Numbered from the stretch's first letter, positions 15,274 through 24,881 are shown. The stretch: DNA of 36,743 bases from Candidatus Bathyarchaeota archaeon (GCA_003141855.1 PLNS01000011.1:2528-39270), one strand, 5' to 3'. Made by a program: numbers and translations. Notes: a model not told the origin generated them from the sequence alone.

Positions 15274-15837
15274 TTGGCTGTTGAAGGTTTTTTCGAAAAC
15301 AAAAAGCAACCTGTAGAAGCAAAAGTCGGAGACTTAACCCCACAATCAAAAGCGGTTAACGTTACGGCCAAAGTAGTATCCAAGACAGAAGTTAGAGAAA
15401 TTCCAATGGGCAGAGACGGATCTGCACACAAAGTCAGCGACGCACTCATCGGCGACGAAACGGGCGTAGTATACCTAACCTTATGGGATGACAACATTGA
15501 GAAAGTCAACGAAGGCGACACAGTACGCATTGAAAACGGCTATGTTACACTCTTCAAAGGCAACATACGCTTAAACATCGGCAAATACGGCAAACTCGAA
15601 CCAGCAAAAGAGCCACTCGCAGTAGAAGTTAACACAGAAAACAACGTTTCAAGCAAAACATACGAGCAAGAACGCAGACCATTTAGAGGTGGCGGCGGAT
15701 ACGGCGGAAGAGACAGACGCGGTGGTAGCGGCGGCGGATACGGCGGTGGCGGTTACGGCGGCGGTCGAGATAGAGGCGGAGATCGACGCGGTGGCGGCAG
15801 CGGCGGTAGCGGCGGCGGTTACAGACCAAGATACTAA
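15274..15837 (+). CDS. ssb: Single OB-fold single-stranded DNA-binding protein with Gly/Arg-rich tail
   Basis: This 187-aa protein has one RPA-type OB fold (about residues 15-115: VGDLTPQSKAVNVTAKVVSK, VSDALIGDETGVVYLTLWD, VNEGDTVRIENGYVTLFKG, IRLNIGKYGKLEP). A flexible C-terminal tail of about 50 residues made of RGG/YGG units and ending in YRPRY follows. This is the plan of Sulfolobus-type SSB, which binds single-stranded DNA through the OB fold and partner proteins through its tail. The start is TTG 15274, supported by AGGTG at 15259-15263. A T-rich terminator follows near 15865-15895. Confidence 0.85.
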   Translation: MAVEGFFENKKQPVEAKVGDLTPQSKAVNVTAKVVSKTEVREIPMGRDGSAHKVSDALIGDETGVVYLTLWDDNIEKVNEGDTVRIENGYVTLFKGNIRLNIGKYGKLEPAKEPLAVEVNTENNVSSKTYEQERRPFRGGGGYGGRDRRGGSGGGYGGGGYGGGRDRGGDRRGGGSGGSGGGYRPRY

Positions 15838-16004
15838 GCTTCCAATGTGTTGAGTTTAGAAATTTTTTTCTTTTTTTGATTTTTATAATTTTTAGCGTTT
15901 CACCTATTACTGTTGTGTTGTTTTCGTTTTCTTATGCGCTTATTTCCTGAGGTTTTCTGTTTGTGTAATTCTGAGGGTGGCTCGGCAAAGGATGGTACTT
16001 TAAG

Positions 16005-16057
16005 CCTATAGGTTTCTGCAACGAATTACTATTAGGACCCAAATATGCCGCTGGGCA
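16005..16057. repeat. Dispersed ~45-bp repeat, copy R1
   Basis: This copy shares CTATAGGTTTCTGCAA, CTATTAGG and CCAAATATG in the same order and spacing with the two copies at 28115-28230. It lies between the convergent 3' ends of the SSB gene and the gene at 16088. Confidence 0.6.
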
Positions 16058-16087
16058 TGCTTTGGTGTTTTGAAGTTGTCTAGGTTG

Positions 16088-17233
16088 TTAGGTTACTGTT
16101 TGGTTCCAGTAGAAAACTATGCTGTAACATCCTAGTAAAGGCCCAACTTGTGGTTCGTCGTACAAAATGTCATAGCGTGAACCGTACTTTGCGGTTAGAG
16201 TGTTTGTGTCGTTGTAGATTTTTTGTGATAATTCGTCGGCTGGAAACAACCCCCAGATTACGTCGTTGGAACTACGGAACCCAAACCCGTAATCTTTAGG
16301 CACGATGTAAGCGGCTTCAGGCTTGTTTGAACCAAAACTGCCCGGGTTGCTGTGCAGGGTATTCCAGAATTTCTGTAGAACTGCAAAGTGCTCGTCGGCT
16401 AAGGTGCCGTAATTGGTAATATTGGGGTTGCTGAAGCTGAAAACGAACGCGTATTTGGCGCCGGCACTATAAGCAAGCGACAGGTCGCTGTATAATTCGT
16501 CGCCAGACTCAAGGTACGGATCCTGGTTATACTTCCAATTAATTATAACGCCCCAGTCTTTGTTGAATGCTTGGGCGGCGCCTCTGTCCTGCGCAATAAT
16601 GCGTTGTCTGCTTTCGTTGCCGACGAACTCAGCGAAAACTGCAGTATAGTTTGCTTTATAATCAAACCAGTTGAGTGCATAATCAGCTGTGAATATGTTA
16701 GGACTGTAAGGGTGATAGTAGTTTATCATGGCTGATAGGTTACCGACGTATGCCTGAGCCGTTTGACTGTAGCTTGCGGTGTCATTGATGATTCTGGAGG
16801 GACCATTATCGAGTTGGTTTCCGCCTGGTTCATCAATTTTGTAAATGCCTAAAAATTTGTCGCCATACTTGTGCTGTGCATCAACCATCCAATTTGTAAT
16901 CTTGTAACCGTTCGAGTAATTGTACATGTCAATGCCTGTAAATAGGACGATGAAGTTTAATCCTGAATTGAAAATATAGTCACATGACTCATCCAAAGCT
17001 GTCCTATTAAATGTCACAGCAACTGAGCCTATAACGAAAAGATTTGTGTAATTTCTAACTTTATCCACCAAAGCTTCTACTCCGACAGCTTGGTCGCCGT
17101 AAGCGTATTCAACGCCGACATAGAATTCTCGGGGCTGCGGTTTCTTGCTGAGCAAGTTTGTTGCTACAAACAGTGATAGTATTATCAACACGATAAGTAC
17201 TGTCGAGGTTACGATGACGAGTTTACGATTCAA
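16088..17233 (-). CDS. Secreted glycoside-hydrolase-like protein (TIM-barrel type), unassigned
   Basis: This 381-aa protein has an N-terminal membrane/signal helix (about 5-28) and a large extracellular domain. The pattern of strands and helices resembles a TIM-barrel hydrolase: FYVGVEYAYGDQAVGVEALV, FIVLFTGIDMYNY, and FLGIYKIDEPGGNQLD, in which the Glu after Asp is a candidate acid; then WGVIINWKYNQDPYL and YAFVFSFSNPN. Several N-glycosylation sequons (NYT, NRT, NDT) fit a surface location. I cannot name a family, and activity on sugars is an inference from fold-like features. The start appears to be TTG 17233, with only a weak ribosome site. It is monocistronic. Confidence 0.6.
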   Translation of the reverse strand: MNRKLVIVTSTVLIVLIILSLFVATNLLSKKPQPREFYVGVEYAYGDQAVGVEALVDKVRNYTNLFVIGSVAVTFNRTALDESCDYIFNSGLNFIVLFTGIDMYNYSNGYKITNWMVDAQHKYGDKFLGIYKIDEPGGNQLDNGPSRIINDTASYSQTAQAYVGNLSAMINYYHPYSPNIFTADYALNWFDYKANYTAVFAEFVGNESRQRIIAQDRGAAQAFNKDWGVIINWKYNQDPYLESGDELYSDLSLAYSAGAKYAFVFSFSNPNITNYGTLADEHFAVLQKFWNTLHSNPGSFGSNKPEAAYIVPKDYGFGFRSSNDVIWGLFPADELSQKIYNDTNTLTAKYGSRYDILYDEPQVGPLLGCYSIVFYWNQTVT

Positions 17234-17338
17234 ATCTGCTCAACCAATGGTAGAATAATCATTGAGAGAAAGTATTTAACGTTTGAATGGTTGCCGCTGA
17301 CAACGAGGAAAAAAGAGATATCTGAATTTTATGGGTTT

Positions 17339-17779
17339 TTATCTATGGTAGAGACCTATCAATTCGCCCTTGGCAAGGATGTGATTCTGCATGGCTTTTT
17401 CTAGGTCTCTTTTGGTCGACTTAGCGCCTAACCCCAGCTCGACATCCAACGCATAAACCTTAAAAAAATACCTATGCGTACCCGAAGGCGGACAAGGACC
17501 CATAAACCTCTTTTGCCTTGCACTATTCAACCCCTCAGCTCCCGGAACCGAGCGCTCAGCTATTTTGGTTGTGGAAGGCGGAATGTTCCAGACGACCCAG
17601 TGGTCAAATGTTCCGCCTGGCGCGTCAGGGTCATCTACAACAAGAGCAAGGCTCTTTGATTCTTTAGGTATACCCTCGATTGTTATGGGCGGATTGGTGT
17701 CTTCGCCGTCGCAACTGTATTTTTTTGGGATTTGGCTGTTGGGTTGGAATGCTGGGCTTTTAACCGTTAGTTCTTTCAT
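17339..17779 (-). CDS. YbhB/YbcL-type PEBP family protein
   Basis: A 146-aa phosphatidylethanolamine-binding-protein fold. The diagnostic motifs are all present: SPAFQPNSQIPKKYSCDGED near the start, VDDPDAPGGTFDHWVVWNIP (about 52-71) forming the anion-binding pocket, and GPCPPSGTHRYFFKVYALD (about 92-110). Prokaryotic members are small cytoplasmic proteins of uncertain role and inhibit no known archaeal kinase. The open frame extends up to 17875, but ATG 17779 matches the family start and follows a GAGG site by about 8 nt. Confidence 0.88.
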   Translation of the reverse strand: MKELTVKSPAFQPNSQIPKKYSCDGEDTNPPITIEGIPKESKSLALVVDDPDAPGGTFDHWVVWNIPPSTTKIAERSVPGAEGLNSARQKRFMGPCPPSGTHRYFFKVYALDVELGLGAKSTKRDLEKAMQNHILAKGELIGLYHR

Positions 17780-17894
17780 TAAGATGCCTCTAAAAAACAA
17801 TGGTTTGTCTGCTAGATAAAGTTGGCGAATAAAACGGTTGATGCTAAAACAACATCTTTTGAAAGAGGGCAACAAAAAAGATTGGAGGCTGGTT

Positions 17895-18089
17895 TTAACT
17901 TGGGGCTCCCATTATTGCTTCGTGACTTTGTCCTTTATGCAGGTCCATTCGGTGTTGCCTTAGCTCTTCGGGCGTTGAAAACTCTGCTTTGCAGATAGGG
18001 CACTTGTAGGTTTCATACATTTGCTGGTCCTCTTTGCCAAGCCAAACACCATCAACTGTTAAAATGAATTTGTGACTGCAACATGCCAA
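17895..18089 (-). CDS. Small C2H2 zinc-finger protein
   Basis: A 64-aa protein with one classical C2H2 finger (about 29-52): YKCPICKAEFSTPEELRQ followed by HRMDLH, i.e. Cys-x2-Cys, 12 residues, His-x4-His. The N-terminal part also has CCSH, which might contribute a second metal site. Archaeal single-finger proteins usually bind nucleic acid or protein partners; the target is unknown. Confidence 0.7.
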   Translation of the reverse strand: MACCSHKFILTVDGVWLGKEDQQMYETYKCPICKAEFSTPEELRQHRMDLHKGQSHEAIMGAPS

Positions 18090-18109
18090 CAGCTTAAGTT
18101 AAAAAGAGT

Positions 18110-18298
18110 TTAGGGTTTTTCTTCTGTCCACTTCTCCACAATCAACTTGCCGTCTTTAGCGCTAAAATGGACTTTAACAGGCATTGAACCGTCGCATTTA
18201 AGCGGAAACATGCTGTCATCGACGACGCGTACCGGCAAGTAAAGCAGGTATCGGTCGTCTTTTCGCCTAAAGATTGTTCCCTTTCCCTCGTTACCCAT
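18110..18298 (-). CDS. Hypothetical 62-aa beta-rich protein
   Basis: The product is a short beta-rich domain (GKGTIFRRKDDRYLLYLPVR, then VKVHFSAKDGKLIVEKW). It recalls the swapped-hairpin AbrB fold of archaeal regulators and antitoxins, but the match is only by eye. The frame opens at 18364, yet ATG 18298 lies about 45 bp after a TTTAAA box and removes an unlikely Cys-rich leader, so it is the better start. No toxin partner is adjacent. Confidence 0.5.
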   Translation of the reverse strand: MGNEGKGTIFRRKDDRYLLYLPVRVVDDSMFPLKCDGSMPVKVHFSAKDGKLIVEKWTEEKP

Positions 18299-18389
18299 AA
18301 GCCAACACAAACAAGTTAACGATGTCTCACTATACGCTTTTAAATCTGACTGTTTGGTAAGCAAAAATTATCAAGGGTGGGTTGCACTT

Positions 18390-20096
18390 TTAGATTTCAG
18401 CTTTTCTTAAGAGGTCCTTTGCACTGTTAATGTTAATCCGATAGAAAACCGCCGTGATGATCGAGGTTATTATGCCGCTGATTATTACTGAAATGGCAAG
18501 GTCCAAAGAGCTTACGGATGAGCTGCCGCCAATGAAAGATGACGCAAATAAAGAAATAACATACGGTGCCAGAGGCGCCAGTATGGCTAAGCCTGCGATG
18601 AGACAGGCGACTGTAGCTATCAACGACCATTCTTGACGTATCATTCTTGCCCTTCGGGTTGCAGAAAAGTCAGCGCCCCTAAAGCCGATTGAAAGCGAAA
18701 TAGAGCCTAAAGCCATAATCAAGAAAACAGCTTCGATGACACCTACAATTATAAATCGTAACGAAGGGTGGTAGATTACGATGCCTATTATTCCAGTAAC
18801 TAGTAAAATAATACTTGAAAGCAGGACTATGAAGAAAAATTTGCTTTTTACCAAGTTCTTAGCTGAAATGGGCGAAGCATAAATTCTCCATACTGCTTGC
18901 CCTTCTTCCCCTATTAAAACTTGGCCGACTGTCATAGCCATGACTCCAGCGGGCAACAGGATAGTTATCGCTGAGTAAATTAGGTTAAATTGGGGTGACG
19001 GTGTGGTTCCACTTGTAATGCCTATTGATTGTGTAAGCGGTATTAGAATGAAAATGATGGGGATGATGAAGGTGCTGATTAACTCTCGGCGTCTAGTGAA
19101 CGCTCTTAGGTCTTTGCGAATTAATGCTGCTTCGACGGTGGAGAAACCGAGTTTTCCTAAAAGCCCCGTTTTAGGTGCGTAGATGCTGCCGCTTGTTTGA
19201 ACTCGTATTGCTGGAGGCTCATAGAGGCCAAACCGCTTGTTCAACTGGATAGCAAGGTAGTATAAGCCTGCGATGAACAGTGCTGATAAACCTACGAATA
19301 GGGCGCCTTGTAAGAGTACTCCATTGACTAAGTAGTAGAGGGTTAGGCCTAGCCACACGAAGGGTATGAACCAAACTGCATTCTGGAATTGTGTTAATCC
19401 CTGAATGAAGTTTGCAAAGCCTGATGTTATCGAGAAATACAGGATGTAGAAAATAAGGAAAAATAGTAGCGAGCCGATGAATCTTACCCAGACGGCTGCT
19501 TTGCCGCTTGATTTGTAAACTGCACCTATAAACCGCATTTGCAGAAGTCTTAGAGTTTCTGTTGTGGCACTAGCCATGAAGGCGGCGGCGAACAAAGCCA
19601 AGACAGTTAGCAATGCTTGAAGGATTAAACCGTTGAAAGCTGCGAAAACAAGTACTCCTGATGCAAACCCTAGTACTGTTGCAAGTGGGAACCCTAACAG
19701 GTTAGCTAAGATGGACGCTAAGGTTTGTTCTTGCCATGTTACTGGTAGCCAGTACATGACTTGAGTTGATGCTTTTACACCGCTGAGTTGGATTTGCTGG
19801 AGTAGTGTGAGAACTATGCTGAAAATTAAAACAAGCGTCGGCAGAGATACGAAAATGCTGAGCGCTTCAGTTGATAATGGAGGCAATCCTACGGGAATTA
19901 CATTGGCATTCGAGTACACTGAAGCGGCGATGAAGTTAGCAAATAAACCGCCTAGCACACCGATGATTGCGGCAACCCAGTAGGGCCAATAGGCGAGGAT
20001 ACCGTTTTCTCTATACCTTGTTGCCTTTATTCCTCTGATTAATCTGCCAGATTTGCGTTCCACCCGCAACAGGAAGAGAACGTTCTTCCAATTCAT
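18390..20096 (-). CDS. ABC-2 type exporter permease
   Basis: A 568-aa integral membrane protein with about 12 predicted helices. A soluble loop near residues 300-345 (STVEAALIRKDLRAFTRRRE) is followed by ISTFIIPIIFILIPL, as in ABC-2 permeases that are twice the usual size (two six-helix halves). Its start overlaps the end of the ATPase gene by 4 nt, so the two form one transporter. The substrate is unknown; export of a lipid, peptide or drug is typical for the class. Confidence 0.82.
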   Translation of the reverse strand: MNWKNVLFLLRVERKSGRLIRGIKATRYRENGILAYWPYWVAAIIGVLGGLFANFIAASVYSNANVIPVGLPPLSTEALSIFVSLPTLVLIFSIVLTLLQQIQLSGVKASTQVMYWLPVTWQEQTLASILANLLGFPLATVLGFASGVLVFAAFNGLILQALLTVLALFAAAFMASATTETLRLLQMRFIGAVYKSSGKAAVWVRFIGSLLFFLIFYILYFSITSGFANFIQGLTQFQNAVWFIPFVWLGLTLYYLVNGVLLQGALFVGLSALFIAGLYYLAIQLNKRFGLYEPPAIRVQTSGSIYAPKTGLLGKLGFSTVEAALIRKDLRAFTRRRELISTFIIPIIFILIPLTQSIGITSGTTPSPQFNLIYSAITILLPAGVMAMTVGQVLIGEEGQAVWRIYASPISAKNLVKSKFFFIVLLSSIILLVTGIIGIVIYHPSLRFIIVGVIEAVFLIMALGSISLSIGFRGADFSATRRARMIRQEWSLIATVACLIAGLAILAPLAPYVISLFASSFIGGSSSVSSLDLAISVIISGIITSIITAVFYRININSAKDLLRKAEI

Positions 20097-20866
20097 CTCA
20101 AAAGTTCCTCAACGACAGCTCTTAAATCTCCAGTTCCAGTTAGCTTTAGGAAGATGTCTTCCAACCCGGAGTTTGGCAAACTTGCCCTGCTTCTCAGTTC
20201 GTTCATGGTTCCTAACGCTAAAATGCTACCCTGATACATGATGCCGATGCGGTCGCACAATGCTTCGGCGATTTCTAGAACATGCGTGGACAATATTGTT
20301 GTGACGCCCTGCATTTTCAGTTCCTGCAGCAAATCCTTCACTATCTTTGCGCTTCTTGGATCTAAAGCGTTGATTGGTTCGTCAAGAATCAACAGTTTAG
20401 GCTTATGGAGAAACGCCGAGATTAAACTTATTTTCTTTTTCATGCCGTCCGAGTAGCTGTTTATCATGTCGCCTTCTCGTCCTTCAAGCTGAAGGGCTTT
20501 AAGGTACTCGGTTATGCGCTGCTGCTTCTCGGCTGGTGGCACACCGTAAATGTCTGCTATGAAGTCGAGGTATTCGATTCCTGTTAGGAACTCGTAGATG
20601 TTGGGTGATTCGGGAACGTAACCAACCTGTCGCTTAACCGCGACGGGGTCTTTCTGCACGTCTATCCCTAAAACGTTGATTGAGCCAGCGGTGGGTTGAA
20701 CTAAACCCAGCAGCATCTTGAGGGTGGTGGATTTTCCTGAACCGTTAGGTCCCAATAAAGCGAAGATTTCGCCTGTATTTATCGTTAGGTTCATGTTGTT
20801 TACGGCTACTATTTCGTTGTAGCGTTTTGTTACTTCTTTGAGTTCAACTGCGTATGGACTGCTCAT
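20093..20866 (-). CDS. ABC transporter ATP-binding protein
   Basis: A 257-aa ATPase of the ABC-2 exporter type. Walker A is GPNGSGKST (39-47) and the Q-loop region reads VGYVPESPNIYEFLTG. The signature is degenerate, YSDGMKKKISLISAF, with Asp in place of the usual second residue Gly/Ser of SGG. Walker B is LLILDEPINALDP, and the switch His is in LSTHVLEIAEALCDRIGI. It is the first gene of the two-gene operon with the permease at 18390-20096. Confidence 0.9.
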   Translation of the reverse strand: MSSPYAVELKEVTKRYNEIVAVNNMNLTINTGEIFALLGPNGSGKSTTLKMLLGLVQPTAGSINVLGIDVQKDPVAVKRQVGYVPESPNIYEFLTGIEYLDFIADIYGVPPAEKQQRITEYLKALQLEGREGDMINSYSDGMKKKISLISAFLHKPKLLILDEPINALDPRSAKIVKDLLQELKMQGVTTILSTHVLEIAEALCDRIGIMYQGSILALGTMNELRSRASLPNSGLEDIFLKLTGTGDLRAVVEELLR

Positions 20867-21011
20867 GATGTCGATGCCACCGACTGCAAATAGAAAAGCA
20901 TCGGTATTTAAGGGTAATGCGTATTTTCAAATCTCTCTTAATTGTTGATTACTTAAACAAAAAAGTTCTCAAGGAAAAAGAAGAAAAAAGAGTAAAAATT
21001 ACTCTTAAAGC

Positions 21012-21449
21012 TTACTTAAAGTTTAGTTCAAAGCTTATTGGAACCGCTTCGCCCCACGACTGCCGAATCGGACAAATCTTCTGCGCCATCCCATACACCG
21101 TGTTGGCTTTCTTGCGTTCACGCTCATTATCGTTCTCTAAGCCCACTGTCATGTTGAAGTGGACGTTTGTGAAAATCATTTTCTCCATGCCTTCTACGTT
21201 CATTTTAACGTTTGCTTTGGTTTCCAAGTGTTTAAGGCCTAACTGGCTATTTTTTGCAATCAAAAGAAACAGCGTATTGATGCATGACGCTAAAGCAGCG
21301 GCGAAAATGTCTTCAGGCACGCAGTAGCCTTCTTTTCCTCCAAACGATGGTGGTGGACTGACAGTTACAAGTTTCTTGCCTTTAATGGAGAGTTCGCATT
21401 CTGTTGCGCCTTTCCATGTGGCGGTTCCTTCAAAATTCATTTCCGGCAT
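21012..21449 (-). CDS. OsmC family protein (peroxiredoxin-like)
   Basis: A 145-aa OsmC/Ohr-fold protein. The two conserved cysteines are present: C56 in the helix start ALASCINTLF and C126 in AQKICPIRQSW. In the family they reduce organic hydroperoxides with thiol partners. The Arg/Glu that usually complete the site are not assigned with certainty, and the length is normal for the family. The start is ATG 21449 after GGAG. It is likely cytoplasmic stress defence and is transcribed alone. Confidence 0.85.
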   Translation of the reverse strand: MPEMNFEGTATWKGATECELSIKGKKLVTVSPPPSFGGKEGYCVPEDIFAAALASCINTLFLLIAKNSQLGLKHLETKANVKMNVEGMEKMIFTNVHFNMTVGLENDNERERKKANTVYGMAQKICPIRQSWGEAVPISFELNFK

Positions 21450-21491
21450 TTAAAATCTCCATAAGGGTATTGTGGAGGTGGAAATTTAATG

Positions 21492-22967
21492 TTACGGAAT
21501 CTCTGTTTCAGCAGGTTTCCCTGTGATTCTTCTAAAGAATTTCCTTAAGTGATGCAGAAAATGTGCCAAGAAAACGTGTTCTTGCCTGTATATTCGGCGG
21601 AAAATGTTCTGCTCCGAAATAAGGGATTGTTTTACTTCGGTTAGTTCTTTCTTTGGTGAATACTTGATGTAGATTGGGATTCCCACCAAAAGCAACAGAA
21701 CGCCGATGGCAATCTGGGATAGGCCGCATTGGGTAATCAAGTACGCAGAGAAAACTATGCCTAACACTGGAATCACCATCTTGCTTTTCCCATAAACTAC
21801 GTTGGGAACAGGGTTTTTCTTGCGCAAAGGAAACACTGAGGCACTTGTCGCTAAATATGCAATTGCCAAGAAAAACACTGAGACCGAAATAAGCAAGCTT
21901 AAGCCGCCAAAAAGAGGCGCCACAAGCGCAGCAACAAGCGCCGTCACGCTTTGGATGATTATGGAAGCGTACGGGGTCTTGAATTTCGCGTGAATCTTAG
22001 CAAAAAGCTTGGGGAACAAGCCGTCAGCCGCCAACGCGTAACCAAGCCTTGACGTGCCAATCATTCCCGACTCATCGGAACCCGCAACGGAAATCAACGC
22101 TCCAATGCCAACCAGCAAGCCGCCGAAAAGCGCTAAAGCCACATTCGAAGATAGGATGCCGTTTGATGCAGCCGCTAAAGGTGCGGTGTCAGTGGCTAGT
22201 TGGCTGTAGTTGCGAACTCCAAACAGGATAACGTTGGTCGTTAAGTAAAAAACCGTCACTACTAATATGCCGATTATGACTGCTTTGGGAATGGTTTTGC
22301 TTGGTTCCTCCACATCATCGGCTGGAATAGTTGAGATTTCGAAGCCGGCGTAAGCCCAGAAAATCAAGACAATCGCTGAGCCGAAACCGGCAAATCCAAA
22401 CGGTGCAAATGGAGAAAAATTAGCCAAAGCCACATTAGGACTTATAATAATCCAGCTTAACCCCGCGATGACAAAGAAAACCAGCGGAGCCAGCTTAAGC
22501 AACGTTAAAGCATCATTAACTTTCCCCGCCGCCCTGACACCAACGATGTTGGTTACTGCAAGAAAAGCCACGAACAACACTTTAATCAAGCTCTCAGTAA
22601 CAATGTCAAGGTTGGGAACAAAAAACATCAGGTACCTTGTGAAGGCCAAGGGAAAAACTGCCAGCGAAATCCACTCCGCCAGCCACAGCGACCAGCCAAC
22701 GATGAAACCCGCAAAGGGTCCCCAAGCGCGTGTAGCGTAAGCGTATGGTCCGCCAACTTTTGGCAACATCATCGCGCATTGGGCAAAGCAAAGGGCAATT
22801 ACGATTGCGATTAACCCAGCGACTACCCAAACCACCAAGCTGAAGGGACCAAGGAAACCTGCGCCAAAAGAGGACGCCACATAAATGTCTGCGCCTATTA
22901 TTGCTCCTATGACTAGGTTTGTTACGTCGAACAAGGAGAGCTTTCTTTGCGGTTTAGTCTCAGACAT
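21492..22967 (-). CDS. APC superfamily amino-acid permease
   Basis: A 491-aa transporter with about 12 membrane helices. The first helix carries the family's substrate-binding glycine run (FDVTNLVIGAIIGADIYVAS), and helices 2-3 have LPKVGGPYAYATRAWGPFAG. FWAYAGFEISTIPADDVEEP is the usual helix-6 and loop motif. The C-terminal 55 residues are hydrophilic and probably cytoplasmic. Import of amino acids or polyamines by proton or sodium symport is the usual role; the substrate cannot be read from sequence. It is divergent from the exporter operon at 23119. Confidence 0.88.
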   Translation of the reverse strand: MSETKPQRKLSLFDVTNLVIGAIIGADIYVASSFGAGFLGPFSLVVWVVAGLIAIVIALCFAQCAMMLPKVGGPYAYATRAWGPFAGFIVGWSLWLAEWISLAVFPLAFTRYLMFFVPNLDIVTESLIKVLFVAFLAVTNIVGVRAAGKVNDALTLLKLAPLVFFVIAGLSWIIISPNVALANFSPFAPFGFAGFGSAIVLIFWAYAGFEISTIPADDVEEPSKTIPKAVIIGILVVTVFYLTTNVILFGVRNYSQLATDTAPLAAASNGILSSNVALALFGGLLVGIGALISVAGSDESGMIGTSRLGYALAADGLFPKLFAKIHAKFKTPYASIIIQSVTALVAALVAPLFGGLSLLISVSVFFLAIAYLATSASVFPLRKKNPVPNVVYGKSKMVIPVLGIVFSAYLITQCGLSQIAIGVLLLLVGIPIYIKYSPKKELTEVKQSLISEQNIFRRIYRQEHVFLAHFLHHLRKFFRRITGKPAETEIP

Positions 22968-23118
22968 ACGGTAAAACGCTTCAATTAAGCATTAACTAGC
23001 CAGATGCTGTTCATTTAGTTTTTTCTAATTTGCGTAAAGGTGTTCTTTTTCTGATTAAACAGCACTATATCCTTAAATCTGCGCAAAGTTTCATTGCTAA
23101 AAAGAGAAACCCAAAACA

Positions 23119-24108
23119 ATGCCCCACGCTATCGAAACCCACCAGTTAACAAAAACTTACAATTCCCTAAAAGCAGTAGACACACTAAACATCGCAGTGG
23201 AGTCAGGGGAAATTTTTGGGCTGCTTGGACCTAACGGCGCGGGAAAAACAACAGCAATATCGATGCTCTGTACGATTCTTAAGCCAACCTCTGGAACCGC
23301 GACAGTGAACGGCTTTGACATCGTTCGGGAAGCCAACAAAGTTCGAAAATCCATAGGCATCGTTTTTCAAGAACCAAGCGTTGATGACCGTTTAACAGGC
23401 AGAGAAAACCTCTATATGCATGCTAACCTCTATGGAGTTCCAGCGTCTGAGCAGAAGGAACGCATAAACCGCATCCTAAAACTCGTCGAACTCGAGGATA
23501 GAGCAGATGATTTACTGCGTACCTATTCGGGGGGTATGCGTCGCAGGCTTGAGCTTGGGCGCGGCTTGATTCATTATCCTAAAGTGCTTTTTCTCGATGA
23601 ACCAACCGTTGGATTGGACCCGCAAACCCGCGACCACATCTGGAAATACATCAAGGAACTCAAAGAAGCCCACGACATCACCGTGGTCTTAACGACCCAT
23701 TATATGGATGAAGCGGATAGACTTTCAGACCGCATAGCCATCATGGATCATGGCAAAATTGTCGTCTTGGATTCGCCGTCGAAACTTAAGGAAACCCTTG
23801 AAGGCGACGTCATAACAGTCAGGGCAAACAACATCCAAACCTTATCGGAGCTGGTCAATAAATGGTTGGGACTCAGCCAAACCCACGTGGTCGATGATGC
23901 CTTAGAGATTACGGTGCGCAACGGCAAAGCAGTAATGCCCCGCATCATGGAGTTGGCAACGCAAAACAACGTTTACGTTGAGTCGTTGCTTTTGCGCCAA
24001 CCTAACCTTGAAGACGTTTTTCTGCATTACACTGGAAAATCGATTCGGGAGGATACTGGCAAGGAATTGCATGGTATGGCGGCTATTCAGCGGAGAGCGA
24101 TAAAATGA
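23119..24108 (+). CDS. ABC transporter ATP-binding protein, DrrA-like
   Basis: A 329-aa ATPase of the drug/lipid exporter (DrrA, CcmA-related) group. Walker A is GPNGAGKTT (37-45), the Q-loop lies in SIGIVFQEPSVDDRLTGREN, the signature is YSGGMRRRLELGRGL, Walker B is VLFLDEPTVGLDP, and the switch His is in LTTHYMDEADRLSDRI. The extra C-terminal domain of about 90 residues is usual in DrrA. It overlaps the permease gene by 4 nt. A TATA-like CCTTAAATC at about 23071-23079 gives a short leader. Confidence 0.9.
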   Translation: MPHAIETHQLTKTYNSLKAVDTLNIAVESGEIFGLLGPNGAGKTTAISMLCTILKPTSGTATVNGFDIVREANKVRKSIGIVFQEPSVDDRLTGRENLYMHANLYGVPASEQKERINRILKLVELEDRADDLLRTYSGGMRRRLELGRGLIHYPKVLFLDEPTVGLDPQTRDHIWKYIKELKEAHDITVVLTTHYMDEADRLSDRIAIMDHGKIVVLDSPSKLKETLEGDVITVRANNIQTLSELVNKWLGLSQTHVVDDALEITVRNGKAVMPRIMELATQNNVYVESLLLRQPNLEDVFLHYTGKSIREDTGKELHGMAAIQRRAIK

Positions 24109-24881
24109 GTGAACTTCGGGGTCTCTATACTCTTTGGCTCAGGGAAATCAAGCGGTTCATGCGGGATAGGACAAGGCTGGTTAGCATGTTTATTCAACCC
24201 CTACTCTGGCTAGTTATTTTCGGTGCAGGCTTTGGCTTGCACTTTGCACTTCCAAACTTAAGTTACCAACAGGTTATTTTTCCAGGCATCGTTGGTCAGA
24301 CACTGCTTTTTACTTCGATGTTCATGGGCATAAGCGTGCTTTGGGATAAAGAGTTTGGGTTTATGAAAGAAATCCTTGTTTCTCCAGTTTCTCGGTTAAC
24401 TATTTTTCTAGGAAAAATGATAGGCGACAGTACATCCTCGTTTCTTCAGGGCATAATGGTCTTTGTTATAGGCATCGCATTGCAGATACCGATTGACCCA
24501 GTCACTGTCCTATACGCCTTACCAATTATGTTGCTCATAACTTTCGGTTTAGTAAGCATTGGCTTAACCATAGCAAGTTTAATAGGAACCTTAGAATCCT
24601 TCGGCGCAATTCAAACATTCATCAACCTGCCACTGTTCTTCTTAAGCGGCGCACTATTTCCTCTCAAAGGACCAGGAATCAGCCTTCCAAGCTGGCTAAC
24701 GACCGTTGCCACATGGAACCCCTTAACATACGGTGTTGATGCACTGAGGAGCGTTGTTTTAGGCAATGCATGGGGCACCTCTCTTCAAATTCAACCACTA
24801 TGGATTGACATTGGAATCATTACACTATTTGACGCGATTATGATTGCAATTGGCACTTGGGCATTCACAAGAATGAAGTAA
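24105..24881 (+). CDS. ABC-2 type permease, DrrB-like
   Basis: A 258-aa protein with six membrane helices and the ABC-2 signature region (PLFFLSGALFPLKGPGISLP before the last helices). The N-terminal cytoplasmic segment LYTLWLREIKRFMRDRTRL is typical. With the ATPase upstream it should form a small exporter. The substrate is unknown. Confidence 0.88.
   Translation: MSELRGLYTLWLREIKRFMRDRTRLVSMFIQPLLWLVIFGAGFGLHFALPNLSYQQVIFPGIVGQTLLFTSMFMGISVLWDKEFGFMKEILVSPVSRLTIFLGKMIGDSTSSFLQGIMVFVIGIALQIPIDPVTVLYALPIMLLITFGLVSIGLTIASLIGTLESFGAIQTFINLPLFFLSGALFPLKGPGISLPSWLTTVATWNPLTYGVDALRSVVLGNAWGTSLQIQPLWIDIGIITLFDAIMIAIGTWAFTRMK

Noticed and set aside
20917-21327. Plus-strand ORF of 136 codons
   Set aside because: It is the opposite-strand shadow of the OsmC gene, whose cysteine motifs are intact on the minus strand.
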